Assembly: GCF_023065955.2 (NCBI RefSeq)
Contig: NW_026622852.1
Span: 6,666,423 to 6,730,422 of the forward strand
Direction of reading: 5' to 3'
Length of the DNA: 64,000 nucleotides
Origin: Ursus arctos
Taxonomy: Eukaryota; Chordata; Mammalia; Carnivora; Ursidae
Made by a program: the position numbers and the translations under genes. Each line of letters begins with the position of its first letter. The stretch's first letter is position 1. A model generated the notes under the pieces. That model had not been told where the DNA came from and made no database searches. It was given only the letters and a program-made list of their open reading frames with translations. Shown here in pieces: positions 11,561 through 23,592 of this stretch.

Positions 11561-11965
11561 CTCATTTGTCTAACTTGGCAATATATTACCTGTTGACCAA
11601 TATCTTTTCTCTGTACTATAAATTTCTTTCATCAGATTAGTTTAAACAGCATAATATCCCTTATGTCCTACTCCTTTCTGACCAGCTCCTTTCACCCAAA
11701 CAATATACAATTGAATTCTTTATCCCCTCATTCTCTTCATAACTTATCATCCTCAAGTCATTGACACACTTCATTATTCCAGGGCTTAGAGAAAGACTTC
11801 CACAACAATCTGAAAGAAAATAATTGCTTTTCCTAATATTTAATTCCTCTCCATCACTGTACTTACACTTTTACATTATTTTATCTACTGATTGTGTAAT
11901 ATACACAATCTCTCACGGTATCACCTTTAATATTCTAATAATGCCATGCTTAAAACATTCAGTGA
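11561..11965. other. Unassigned interval
   Basis: I see no gene or repeat family here. Confidence 0.4.
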
Positions 11966-12133
11966 GGGCGGCTGGGTGGCTCAGTTGGTTAAGCTTCTGC
12001 CTTCAGCTCAGGTCATGATCCCAGGGTTCTGGGACTGAGTCCTACATCAGGCTCCCTGCTCGGTGGGGATCCTACTTCTCTCTGCCTCTTTCTCTCTGTC
12101 TTCCATGAATAAATAAATAAAATCTTTTAAAAA
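11966..12133 (+). mobile_element. CAN-SINE
   Basis: Head gggcggctgggtggctc, body with a CT-rich block, and tail aataaataaataaaatctt. Flanking attcagtga (11957-11965) and tttcactga (after the tail) suggest a short imperfect TSD. Several substitutions mark an older subfamily (ggtggctcagttggttaag type). Confidence 0.93.
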
Positions 12134-14224
12134 TTTTCACTGAAAACATCTCCTTAAGTTGTTTTTAATACATGGTAATGGAAAAGACTAAACATAAAAA
12201 GGAGTAGTTGGCTTTCTGAGTGAGAAGTTGAGACAGAAAAGGCAAGGTAAAAGTTATAAAGTTAATGCAAACTTGCAGGAAAAGGTGCATTGCAGTAAGG
12301 AATCTCTCCTGTCTTACTTCAATAAAGACATAGGGATTGTTTATTGCTCAGAAGATGTATGAGAAAATCTGCCTGATATGAATTCTATTTGCTTCTGAAC
12401 AAGCATAATAACAACACTTGAAAATTGTTTAAAAATTGAAAAGTCAGCATATTAAAATTTACAATATTTGTGTTTTAAAATATTTTATTTATATCAAAAC
12501 AATTTATTTTTATTTTACTTTTTATTATAATTTTATCTGATCTTTTTGGAAGCAAATTCATCAATAATATTTTTGAAATCAACCTCTTCTACTTCAATGT
12601 TCTGAAAAAAGCACTAAAATTAAATTAAAAATGTTCATAGAAGCCCACAGTTTCTCTTTATTGCCTTGAGCTCTATTACTGTTCTACATGGCACTGCTGT
12701 GTCCAATCTACTGGGAATTTTGATCTCATTGACTGTGATTTTTTTTTTTTTACATTCATTTTGAACTGTTTTAAATATGCATTTAAATTATTATTTATCT
12801 TGATTTCTGAATTTGGGGGACTTCTGAAATTTTAGGCTTGAGGTAAGTTCTGCATGCATTTCGAATTCCAGTCCTGGTTCCATGTCCTTAATTTACAAGA
12901 GACCCAAACAAAAAATCCAATCTTGCTAACTGACAATGCATTAGACGGATAAGTCAGTAGGTAGAGTGGGAGAGGTATTCAATTACTGGACACTATTTAG
13001 TCATGTGCTCCTGATATCTGACAAAATCCAGCTTGTAGGTAGCTGGCCTAAGAACCCACATATTTTTAATCTTCATTTTTGCCTTACCTAGCACAGTGAC
13101 TAAAGAATTAAGTGATTAATGATTACCTCAGAGTTGAATAAATTAAATTATTGTAACAATTATTGAATAAAGCAATTGATTTATAATGAAAGCTCTTCCA
13201 GAGCAAAGTTGAAGTAGTCAGACTGATGACATTTTTATTTCATAGTTGCACCACTGTAGAAATGAAGAAAAAATAATAACCTCTTTATATTTAAACATCA
13301 ATTCCTGTATTTAGTTTCCAGTTTAAATGGCAAAAAAAGTAATCTAACCTGAAGAGCTAAAATAAATATCATCTCAAATAAATCCTATAGCTACTCTAAA
13401 TTTATTAATTGATCTCAATTAATTAGTTCCTTTTCTATGATGAAATGCCTCTAATGAATATCATGTAAGTTTAGACATTAAATTTTAAAAAAGTTATTTA
13501 TTGATACAATGCCAAACAAGAGTCAATAAAAATCTATCAAATTGTAGCATGAAATAATTAAATTAGTTATTTAATATCAAAAACACTAAATAGTGTGGAA
13601 TTAAATTATTAAATTAATTACAAAGAAATATATTTCTATTAATTCCCTCATGAAAACCTATTTCCAAAACTTCTGAATTTCATAATTTGATGTATACTAT
13701 AATACATACATATTTTGAAATGTGTATGTGTGTATAACTACATATATTTATATATAACATACATGAAATGCATATATAAAATATGTATGCATGTAAATGA
13801 ATTATATTTTGTAATTGATATAGGTGATTTTACTGTGGAAGGCCTTAGTCATTTATTAAGTGAGTGTCTAATTTAAGGATCTTCATTTTTAATAGTTGCA
13901 TAGAGGATAAGTGAAGGATTAAAGCAGACATGAAATTGTGGAAGGTAGCATAGTTTAAGTAACACCTTTCTTTAATTATATATTTTTTTAGATGAAATTG
14001 AATAGATGATATTTTTTGAGCATCTGTTTTATATCCAGTACATTCTAGAACCTTTATATACTGATTTAAATACATTTATAAGGAGAGAAGACTAGTGAAA
14101 AGTAAATAGACTGAACTCAAAATATGCAAAAAGAGCAAGCTAAAAGAAATACAAAGTATGTAGGGGAGAAAATTGCAGGTATCTATTTAAATTAGAACAA
14201 AATACAAAAAGAAAATGTATAATA
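12134..14224. other. Unassigned AT-rich interval
   Basis: This is over 2 kb of AT-rich sequence with no recognised gene or repeat family. It includes a T run near 12740 and TA-rich simple sequence around 13690-13810 (atatatttatatataac and similar). Stop codons are dense in all frames. Confidence 0.45.
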
Positions 14225-14240
14225 GCAAAATATACTTTTA
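14225..14240. repeat. Target-site duplication, left copy
   Basis: gcaaaatatactttta is repeated perfectly at 15051-15066 and brackets the antisense L1 between them. Confidence 0.9.
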
Positions 14241-15050
14241 TTTTTTCCAAGTTTTTATTTAAACTCCAGCTAGTTAATATACAATACAATATTAGTTTAA
14301 GGTGTAGAGTTTAGTGATTCATCACTTACATACAACACCTGGTGCTCATCACAATAAGTGCCCTCCTTAATACCTATTACCTATTTAACCCATACCCCCA
14401 ACCTCTTCCCCTCCAGTAACCACCAGTTTGTTCTCTAGCATTAAGAGTCTGCTTTATGGTTTGCCTCTCTCTTTTTTCCTCCTCATGTTCATTTATTTGG
14501 TTTCTTAAATTCCACATATAAGTGAAATCATATGGTATTTGTCTTTCTCTGACTGACTTATCTCACTTACCATAAAACTCTCTAGATCCTTCCATCCATC
14601 TCATTGCAAATGGCAAGATTTCATTCCCTTTTTTTGTGTGGTGGAGTAATATGCTATTGTGTATATACCACTTCTTCTTTATTAATTCATTAGTTGACAG
14701 ACATTTGGGCTCTTTCCATAACTTGGTTATTGTAGATAATGCTCCTGTGAACATCAGGGTGCATGTGTCCCTTCAAATTATTATTTTTGTATCCTTTGGG
14801 GAAATACATAGTAGTGCAATTGCTGGATGAGAGGGTAGTTCTAGTTTTAAGTTTTTGGGAACCCCCATACTGTTTTTGAGAGTGGCTGCAACTCTCACAC
14901 AAACACAGTGTTTGTGATCCCATCAACAGTGTAAAAGGGTTCTCCTTTGCATCCTTGCCAGCACCTGTTGTTTCCTGAGTTGTTAATTTTAGCCATTCTG
15001 ACAGGTGTGAGGTGATATCTCATTGTAGTTTTGATTTGTAATTCTCTGAT
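14241..15050 (-). mobile_element. 5'-truncated L1, antisense, with TSD
   Basis: The plus strand starts with the complement of the L1 3'UTR (acacctggtgctcatcaca near 14335). It continues through the ORF2 C-terminal region and stops in ggtgatatctcattgtag near 15012. A perfect 16-bp TSD flanks it. It is about 0.8 kb, so it is a strongly 5'-truncated insertion. A recognisable poly(T) start is short and eroded, and frames are interrupted. Confidence 0.93.
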
Positions 15051-15066
15051 GCAAAATATACTTTTA

Positions 15067-15589
15067 AAAAGATTTACAAACACATAACTTTAGAAATGTT
15101 GATTTATTAGAGAAAGAGGAAGAGATAAATTATGCAAAGAAAATTCAGAATAAATAAGAAATCACATATATAGCATATTTTAAAATGATCAAGTTTATGG
15201 ATTTCAGGTTCTAGGTAGAATGTGGGAAGATCTGCTGTCATACTGAGAAGTAAAGATAAATTACAAAATCTTACTTTCAAGTTACTAGAGATTTATGGAA
15301 ACAACGATGACAAGATAATTGGAATTACAGAAAGGGGAAAGTTGTTCTGAGATGGGCGAATAATCACTGGCAATTTCCAACTGGAAGAATGTGTTGATTC
15401 TGGGTACAGGCTGTAGATTTGGTTTTCTCATTATGAGGAACTGTCAGTGGGAAAACAATCAGGAAGAACTTTAATAGTTGTGTGGAGTTTGCCTGACAAT
15501 CTGGAAACTTGGGGGGTCACAGAAATATTTTTATCACTTCATGAAATATTTGCTGAGTTTGGGGGTCTATATGAGAGTATGTAGAGGAC
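15067..15589. other. Unassigned interval
   Basis: Single-copy-looking sequence with no gene or repeat recognised. Confidence 0.4.
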
Positions 15590-15602
15590 TAGGCTGAGGC
15601 TT

Positions 15603-15824
15603 TTTTTTTAAGATTTTATTTATTTGTTTGTTTATTTATTTATTTATTTGACAGAGAGACAGAGAGAGCACGAGTAGGAAGAGTGGCAGGCAGAGTGAGA
15701 GGGAGAAGCAGATTCCCAGCTGAGCAAGGAGCCTGATTCATTTTGGGGCTGAATCCCAGGACCTTGGGATCATGACCTGAGCTGAAGATGGACATTTAAC
15801 CAACCGGACCACCCAGGTACCCTA
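15603..15824 (-). mobile_element. CAN-SINE, antisense
   Basis: It starts with T8-AAGATTTTATTTATTT and ends with ggaccacccaggtaccc, the complement of the SINE head. The flanks taggctgaggctt (15590-15602) and taggccaaggctt (15825-15837) form a 13-bp TSD with two mismatches. The tail contains ATTT/GTTT variants. Confidence 0.95.
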
Positions 15825-15837
15825 TAGGCCAAGGCTT

Positions 15838-16400
15838 TCAAAAGTCAAACTGAAACTAGCTTATAATGCTTAGACGACAATATATTGCTGGAAGAAGACT
15901 TCTTCAATTCAAACACACAATTAAAGGCAGGAATTCAACAAGTTAAGGTTACATTTTCCACCAGACAGAGGTGAATATTTCATAGTCTTTCAAGTTGAAG
16001 ATAAAGAGATCCACCAACACTCAATTAAGAGACTAGAAATAAATATTAATATAAAATAATAATAAATAAATATTAATAAACCAGTAATGGATAGATTAAA
16101 ATTTCAACTAAGCCCAGCTCAGCTCATATCTTGAAGGAATCAGTTCTTCACTATTTCTGACAGACACAAATGAGAATCTTCTCTGCTAGATGTCATCCAG
16201 AATGTCTGCAGTTATTTTATAAAAGAAAAACATCCAGTTAAAACTTAACCATTACTAAACATATGAAAGGGAGGAAAACATATAATAAAAATTTAAAATT
16301 ATTTGATTCCTTTTGTTCATCACACAAGGTCTTAAAACAATCATTTATGTTAAATAAAGATAAATATCAACAAAATAATTTCAACACAAATTCATTCAAA
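15838..16400. other. Unassigned, possible L1M 5' remnant
   Basis: Phrases such as aaaacatccagttaaaac near 16228 resemble the 5' or ORF1 region of old L1M elements. The order could not be followed convincingly. It directly precedes a same-strand L1M body. Confidence 0.3.
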
Positions 16401-16419
16401 AACACTGAAGTCAACTAGA

Positions 16420-16592
16420 AATAGAAGGAAATTGACTTGGCATAGTAAAAGCCGTACATGAAAAAAGCACAAGAATCATATTCAATTTAAGTTTTTCTTC
16501 TAACTTCTGGTCTGCTTCTATCACTTCTATTCAACATAGTTCTGGAAGTTCTAACTAGAGCAATTAGGCAAATAAAAGAAAAAAGAAAGAAA

Positions 16593-16625
<33 letters not shown>

Positions 16626-18760
16626 AGAAAAGACAGATGAAAGAAAGAAAGAAGGAAAGAAAGAAAGAGAGAAAATGTATCCAAATTGGAAAGGAAGAAG
16701 CAAAATTTTCCCTGTTTGCAAATGATACTATCTTATATGTAGAAAACTCCTCAGATTAAAAAAAAAAAAAAACCTGTTTAAACTATAAATTTATTCAGCA
16801 AAGTAGCAGGATACAAAGTCAACACACAAAAATCAATTACATTTCTATACACTAATAGTGAACAATCTGGAAAGGAAATTATGGAAACAATTCTATTTAT
16901 AATAGCATAAAAAGAATAAAATACTTGTGAATTAATTTAACAAAGGTGGTCAAAACTTGAACAGTGAATACTACAAAATATTGCTGAAAGACATAAAAAA
17001 TATATTAAATGGAAACACATCCCATGTTCACGGATTGAAAGATAGTATTGTGATCTATAGATGCAATGCAATCTCTATCAAAATCCCATGACATTTTTTG
17101 CAGAAATAGAAAAACTCATTCTAAAAATTCATATGGAACTTCAAGGGACCCCAAATACCCAAAACAATTTTGAAAAAACAAAACAAAACAAAAACAAAGA
17201 CAAAAATAAACAAAAATAAATAAATAAAAACAAAGTTAAATGATTTACACTTTCTGATTTCAAAACTTACTGCAAAGTTACAATATCTAAACAGTGTGGT
17301 TCTAGCACAAAAGTAGTCATACAGACTAATGGAATAAAATAGATAGCATAGGAATAAACCCTCACATATATGTTCAAATAAGTTTTGACAAAGATGCCAA
17401 GAATATTCAATGGGGAAAGCACCATCTTTTCAACAATGGTGCTGGGAAAACTGGATATCCACCTAAAAAAGAAATAATTTGCACTCTTATCAAATACTGT
17501 ATACAAAACTTAACTCAAACTGACCTAAGACTTAAATTACAGCTTAAACTATAAAATTCTTAGAAGAAAACATTAATATAAAAGCTTCATGATATTAGAC
17601 CTGGCAATAATTTCTTAGATGTGATAGCAAAGTCACAGGCAACAAAAGAATAAAAAAATAGACAAACTAGACTTCATGAAAATATTGAAATTTTGTGCAC
17701 CAAAAGGCACTATCAAAGTAAAACTCAACCCACAGAATGAGAGAAAATATTTTCAAATCATAGATTGTTAAAGGGTTAATATCCAAATATATAGCAGCAT
17801 CCTAAAATTCAACAACAAAAAAACAACCCAATTCAAAAGTGAGTAAAGGACTTGAATAGACATTTCTCTAAAGAAAGATACATGCATGACCTGTAATTAC
17901 ACAAAAATGCACATCATCACTAGTTATTCAGAAAATGCAAATGAAAAGCATAATGAGATACCATCTCACACCCATTAGGATGGCTACTACTAAAAAAAGG
18001 GTGTTTTTTTTGTTTTGTTGTTGTTTTTGTTTTAATTAACAAAAGACAAAAAAGAGCAAATGCTGTTGAGGCTGTGGAGAAATTAGAATCCTCCCACACT
18101 AATATGAGGTGGATATGTAAAACTGTAGAGCCAACAGTGTGGCAGACAATATGATGGTTCCTCAAAAAATTAAAAATAAAATTACCAAGCAATCTATCAA
18201 TTCCACTTCTGAATGTTTAATCAAAAGAATTGAAAGCAGGATCTCAAAGAGGTATTTGTACGCCCACATTCATAGCAGCAATACTCACAATAGTTAAAAT
18301 ATGGATGCAATCCAAGTGTCCAAGTGTCCATGGGAAAGATGAGCAAAATGTAGTATATACATACAATGAAATATTATTCAGCATTTTTAAAGGAAGGAAA
18401 TTCTGACATATGATACAACATGGATGAACCTTGCAGACATTATGCTAAGTGGAATAAGCCAGTCGCAAAGAGACAGATATTGTATGATTTCACTAATGTG
18501 AGGTATTTAATGTAGTCAAAATCATAGAGACAGAATGTGGAATGGTGAGTGCCAGGGGCTAGTGTGGGAGAGGGAAGGAAATATGGAGGTATGTATAATG
18601 GGTATGGAGTTTCGGTTTTATAGATTGAAAAGAATTATGGAAATGGTGGTGATAGTTTCACAACAATATGAATATATTAATACCACTGAACCAAACACTT
18701 AAAAATGATTAAGATGGTAAATTGTGTTATGTGCATTTTAACTAAGAAAATAAAATAGAG
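16420..18760 (+). mobile_element. Older L1 (L1M-type), ORF2 and 3'UTR
   Basis: ORF2 order is readable: ggaaattgacttggcat, then ctattcaacatagttctgg (16527), then tttgcaaatgatactatc (degraded FADD region near 16716). The NIQW-like region (ttcaatggggaaagcacc) lies near 17407. It ends in an old-type 3'UTR, with aagatggtaaattgtgtta near 18711. Numerous stops and an internal GAAA microsatellite show it is inactive. Divergence is greater than in the 53-59 kb L1. Confidence 0.85.
16574..16674 (+). repeat. (GAAA)n microsatellite within L1
   Basis: GAAA units with GAA, GAAG and GACA interruptions span about 100 bp. They sit between two adjacent ORF2 phrases (gcaattaggcaaataaaag and tccaaattggaaaggaaga), so they expanded inside the element. 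Confidence 0.95.
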
Positions 18761-18888
18761 AAAAAATAGGTAATCAGTATTTGGTATGAAATCGAAAATC
18801 ACTAGTGATTCAACAGACTTTAAAGAAATAGGAAGAGAAATTTATGATGACCTTTATGCTAATTAATTCAACAGCTGAAATTAAATTA

Positions 18889-18904
18889 AAATTTCTTGAA
18901 AACT
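18889..18904. repeat. Target-site duplication, left copy
   Basis: aaatttcttgaaaact recurs exactly at 19096-19111, after the SINE tail. Confidence 0.95.
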
Positions 18905-19095
18905 GGGGCGCCTGGGTAGCGCAGTCGTTAAGCGTCTGCCTCCGGCCCAGGGCGTGATCCTGGCGTTCTCGGATCGAGTCCCACATCGGGCTCCTCGGCT
19001 GGGAGCCTGCTTCTTCCTCTCCCTCTCCCCTGCTGTGTTCCCTCTCTCGCTGGCTGTCTCTCTGTCACATAAATAAATAAAATCTTAAAAAAAAA
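18905..19095 (+). mobile_element. CAN-SINE, young subfamily
   Basis: Full-length with head ggggcgcctgggtagcgca, a CpG-rich body (ggatcgagtcccacatcgg), a CT-rich block and an A12 tail. The 16-bp TSD is perfect and many CpGs remain, both signs of recent insertion. Confidence 0.97.
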
Positions 19096-19111
19096 AAATT
19101 TCTTGAAAACT

Positions 19112-19612
19112 AAACTTGAAACAATTAGATAATAAAGAATAAATAGTATGAACTGTCTTGTACCCATTAAAGAAAGTGTATCCATAATCAAGGAGAAATC
19201 CAAATAAACCTAAAAATAAATGATTATACCTAATAAGTTAATTAAGCAAACTGAACTGGATACAGAGGTATCAATAAAATTGATTTACTTATTTTTATAA
19301 TTTACAATAAATTTATAAATATTTATTAAAAATATTTATAAAAATTTTATAAAAAATTTATAATTTACAATAAAATTACTTGTATTTACTTGTATTATCA
19401 AAAATGCAATTAGATAAATAGTAAACATATACTTTACATAATAGGATAAGAAACAATGAAATACTTATAAATAAATCCACAGACAAATCTAAAACATTAT
19501 TAAGGGAAATTTTTAAAAATTAAATACCTACATGAACAACCATGTTCATGAACTGTAACAGTCATTTCTCCTATTACTGAGCCATAGAATCAATAAAATC
19601 TTGAAGAAGTAA
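19112..19612. other. Unassigned, very AT-rich
   Basis: The region 19270-19380 consists of overlapping TTTATAAA/AATTTATAA-type simple sequence. No gene is seen. Confidence 0.5.
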
Positions 19613-19711
19613 AGGAGGAAGGAAGGAAGGAAGGAAAGAAGGAGGGAAGGAAGGAAGGAAGGAAGGAAGGAAGGAAGGAAGGAAGGAAGAAGGAAGGAAG
19701 GAAAGAAAAAA
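19613..19711 (+). repeat. (GGAA)n microsatellite
   Basis: About 100 bp of GGAA units carry a few GAAA, GGGA and GAA interruptions. The minus strand encodes only a Phe/Leu/Ser/Pro string. Confidence 0.97.
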
Positions 19712-21209
19712 GTAGCCTTTGAGTTGTATTCTATTAAAAGAATCTGACTAGGCAAAAGATAGATTTCATTAGTAAGACTGATAAAGATCAGAAGAAAATA
19801 GGTGAAATTCTATATTCTGTTTTAAGTCCCCAGTGGATAGATATTAAACATCTATTATTCAAACAGTTCTCTTGGTTAATTTCTATAATTAGAAGAGATA
19901 GCAAGCTAAAACTCTTAAAGTTTCTCTAAGATAAATGACTCTAATATATTCATTAACAACTACCTAAATCTGATATTTTTTTAATAAAGGAAAAATAGTC
20001 ATTAAAATAAGTAGAACAGAAGTATTTCATTACAATGGGTTTTCTACTTTTGGGATATGAGCAGATTATATATTGGAAAACCTCAAAAATGCTTTTAATT
20101 GCCCTCTTTTGAAGACCCCCATGTCATCAGTCCCAGTTTATTCATTCTAACTATTTTGAATTACTCAATATTGTTTTTCAGATATGAGTTGCTTCTTTAG
20201 AATTCAGAATCTCTCTTTTTTTCCCTGTTCTTTTAATGGAGAAGTGATCTTATAAATGGCAGTTAAAACTTTTGCCCAGTTCACATAAGCTGGAATATAA
20301 TTTGGTGTGTAAAGACACTGTGAACACAGTCTCCCCTCCATATTTGCCCACAACCTTTATTTGTGAAAGCTTTCTTGATGGGGTTAAGTGTAGTTATGGA
20401 ACAGAGAACCACACTGATATTTGCTAGTACTGTTAAGAGGACATTGTGTTTCTACACAGAAATCTCTTACTGCCTAGAATGAGATCCTTTTTCTCAAATG
20501 AGTATTGGGTTTGATAACCTGCCATCTCCGTAGGTGATGTATCAGGCTGCTGTCTACATATTGGGAATGGTTTAAATTGTTATTATAATAAAAAGACAGA
20601 TAAGTTTACTTAAATTTTAGATTGATGCTCTTTATCTGTGATTATTCTAAATTTGTATTGTTCTAGATAAGCCTATTTATATATAATATGCAAAGTGTGT
20701 GTCAATTGTATACTGAATTTCATTTGGAGTTTTCCAAAATCTGGCTGTGATAAATTAGCAAAATGCTTAATTAAACTTTATACTAGATTCATATAAACTT
20801 AGCATATTTTTTTAACAGGCAGAATAACCTGAGTTGTTATAAGATAGAAAGATCTGTACAGGTGTTTAGATTGAATCCTTAAAGTGTGATTACTTGTATG
20901 TGCTTGTAGGGGTATTCATTTATTTATTTATTCATCTCTAACTCTTTTTGTCCTGAACAAATATAATTTCTTGAATTACAGGTAACACAAGATTATGAAT
21001 CACCTTCATGAGTCATCCCACACTTCACAAACTGAAAAGCATGTTGTATATCCACGTGGTAATATCTGAAGTACTTATACTTTAGGTAGCCCCCTCAACC
21101 ACAAACACACACTCACACACACATCCATAATGAAGCTACCCCCTGAATACTTGCTATATCTGCAAATTTAGAATGGGCAAACAAGAAGACATCAGTCGGA
21201 TTCAGCAAC
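19712..21209. other. Unassigned interval
   Basis: No gene is found. The part 20230-20600 is less AT-biased and free of recognisable repeats, so it may be single-copy. An ATTT tract lies near 20914-20932. Confidence 0.4.
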
Positions 21210-21223
21210 TATTCTAATTCTCT

Positions 21224-21434
21224 CTCTTTTTTTTTAAAGATTTTATTTATTTATTCGACAGAGATAGAGACAGCCAGCGGGAGAGGGAACACAAGCAGGG
21301 GGAGTGGGAGAGGAAGAAGCAGGCTCATAGCCTCATAGCGGAAGAGCCTGATGTGGGACTCGATCCCGTAATGCCGGGATCACGCCCTGAGCCAAAGGCA
21401 GACGCTTAACCGCTGTGCCACCCAGGTGCCCCAG
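21224..21434 (-). mobile_element. CAN-SINE, young subfamily, antisense
   Basis: It begins with the T-rich complement of the tail and ends gctgtgccacccaggtgcc. The TSD tattctaattctct is perfect (21210-21223 and 21435-21448). The sequence ctcatagcctcatagcg near 21325 is a tandem 9-bp duplication not present in the sibling copy at 30869-31069. Confidence 0.96.
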
Positions 21435-21448
21435 TATTCTAATTCTCT

Positions 21449-22274
21449 TAAGAGATTTTCATGAATGAATCAAAAGAATATTTTTTTGGTGAGATTTTCA
21501 TTATTCATCCAAATTTGAAAAAATACAGTGGTCGCTGTTCTTTATACTGTTTTAGTATTGGGATAATTAGGTGACTCTTTCATGATAAATAGGCTTATGC
21601 TAAATAGATACATTTATGTCATTAAGCATCATATAGAACATAATGCCACATCGAGCAGAACATGAATAAGTTTTGATTTATAAGAGAATTATAGGGTTCA
21701 GGATTGACTTCCAGGTTTTTCCAGGCTTTACCAAAGCTTTATGTAGTATAAATATATTAATTGGCTAGAAGATAAAGAAACATAACTGTAATAAATGGCC
21801 TTTCAAAAGATTATAAGAACCTGATCAATCTTCCAGCTGGTATGATAATAGGAAAACTATGCCTCTTACATTACAAGAGGTTGGTCTACTTCTTCTGCGT
21901 TGCTGAACAAATCCAGCACGAAGAGTCTTGAACAAAAGGCAGAATAGACAATAATTTGTGGATTTGAATTTATATCCAACAAATAAACAGCAACCAAAAA
22001 ATCCCAAACATTTTTGGTTAAATTCCATAGAGCTTAAAATTGTGCTTTTCCAGATGCAGTACGTTGGGGTAGAATATTACTTTAAGAAATCATATAAAAT
22101 AAAAATCCCAATGGGAAGAATAATAAGAAATTTACTCTCACTTTTGTACAACTAACAGTATCGCTATCATCATGTTATGTGACTGGGAGTAACAGAGAGG
22201 ACACGTATGAGGTAATGATACAGTGAGGGACACTACCAAAACAAAATTTGCCTGTTTCCATGGACTCCTAAGTT
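21449..22274. other. Unassigned, possible 3'UTR-like sequence of a retrocopy
   Basis: AT-rich sequence with no recognised repeat. If the GC-rich segment at 22280-22445 is a retrocopy on the minus strand, this would be its 3' side. No poly(A)/poly(T) end was identified, so that reading is weak. Confidence 0.25.
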
Positions 22275-22279
22275 AGCGA

Positions 22280-22445
22280 AAAGCTAAGTTAGGTGACGCC
22301 ACCTGTTTGAGTCTTCACCGCGTCCGCTCCGTGGGGACCTGCTCCGGCCCGCTCAGAAGTTGGCGTCTTTTCGGGTATCATTGACCTGCTTCACCATTTC
22401 TCTTATGTGTTCGCCCTCCTCCTTCAGGACGGACTGTTGAGAACT
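22280..22445 (-). other. GC-rich, CpG-containing island of unknown origin
   Basis: About 165 bp of GC-rich DNA with many CpG sites stands out from AT-rich flanks (for example cgcgtccgctccgtgg near 22319). On the minus strand a short frame reads ...[19 protein letters not shown]... with a stop at about 22348. A stop codon lies upstream in the same frame. It could be an eroded retrocopy end, an LTR piece or a regulatory CpG patch. I do not recognise the protein. Confidence 0.35.
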
Positions 22446-22450
22446 GTTCT

Positions 22451-23340
22451 CAAACTCAACATTTTAATGCAGCTTTTGTCCTTATATCACAAAAACTAAA
22501 AGAGTTATTCCAAGGAAAACAGGCAAAGTTTTCTGCTAAAGGAAGTTTATTAAATAAGAAACAGCAAAGGAGACTTAGGTTCTAAATAGAACCTAGCATC
22601 TCACAATGCTCTAACTCAGCAGAAAACTCTCAGACTAGAGCAAGTACTCTCAATTTTTTTGGCCATTGTATGGGAACCATCTGTATCTTTAGTCTTCCTG
22701 CCACGTATGTCAGTTAGTCATTTATTTTTTCTTTATCATCATTATAATTTTGTGATTTGGAAACAATCATTAAATTAATCAAATAAAGACTCAGTATTTA
22801 AAATATCCTTCCATTGTAGTACATGCATAAAGCTTTGTTTGAAGTTTATTTCTGTCATGGAAAGAAGGCATTTCAAAGAAAGATATTTACATTTCAAATA
22901 GACGTTTACAATGCTTGTATTTTCTTCCGCCGTTCATAATTCAATCAGTTGGATATGAAGTGCTGACTTTGAAATGCAGAAGCAGAAAGTTCCTATTAAC
23001 TCAACTTTAAAAGTATCTAAATTAAATCTGGCCCTGGTCAGTAATGGATGTGCCAACGCTCTGAATGTTGCCCAGACTTAAAAGGAAGTTGTTTTAAAAT
23101 GGCTTGAAGCTTATGGCAAAACATGTTTACAATAACACAAAAGAAAACAATCTCACTTCTAAAATTTCATGTAGTATGAATACAACCCATTTGTTATTTA
23201 AAAAGTCATTGAGGGATATGGAGAAAGGGAGTGTAAATAATTTGACTACCACAGCGTGCACATTCACATGAGTGAGTGGGAGGTTGAGGTAGTCCCTATT
23301 TTGTGAGCTGTAATTAGTTATTAAATAATTCAATAACAAG
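22451..23340. other. Unassigned interval
   Basis: Mostly single-copy-looking sequence. The stretch 22910-23110 has moderate base composition and lacks repeats. No exon signature was seen. Confidence 0.4.
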
Positions 23341-23349
23341 TCAATGCAT

Positions 23350-23470
23350 TATATATGATGTATATATATATAATATATAGTAGATGTGTGGTATTATGTA
23401 ATATATGTGTTATATGCATGTACATCTATCATCTATCATCTATCTATATATCTGTTATGCATATATATTG
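23350..23470 (+). repeat. AT-rich compound simple sequence
   Basis: TA, ATATGT and ATCT units are mixed (atgtatatatatataatat, then atctatcatctatc). It is degenerate and has no fixed period. Confidence 0.8.
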
Positions 23471-23499
23471 AACCTCTTTGGCAGTCTAGAAGTGAGTTT

Positions 23500-23592
23500 T
23501 TATCTGTTTTCTTCAGCTCCCATAATCCATTATGCATTTGCCTAACACAAGGTAAGTATTCAGTAAATATTTATTGAATGAATGTTTGGTGC
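23500..23592 (+). mobile_element. L2-type LINE 3' end (fragment)
   Basis: The phrase cacaaggtaagtattcagt followed by aatatttattgaatgaatg is the characteristic 3' terminus of mammalian LINE-2. Only the last ~90 bp can be recognised. Confidence 0.55.

Noticed and set aside
22437..22453. 17-bp palindrome ttgagaactgttctcaa resembling a steroid-receptor element
   Set aside because: The half-sites are separated by one base rather than the three used by glucocorticoid or androgen receptor sites.
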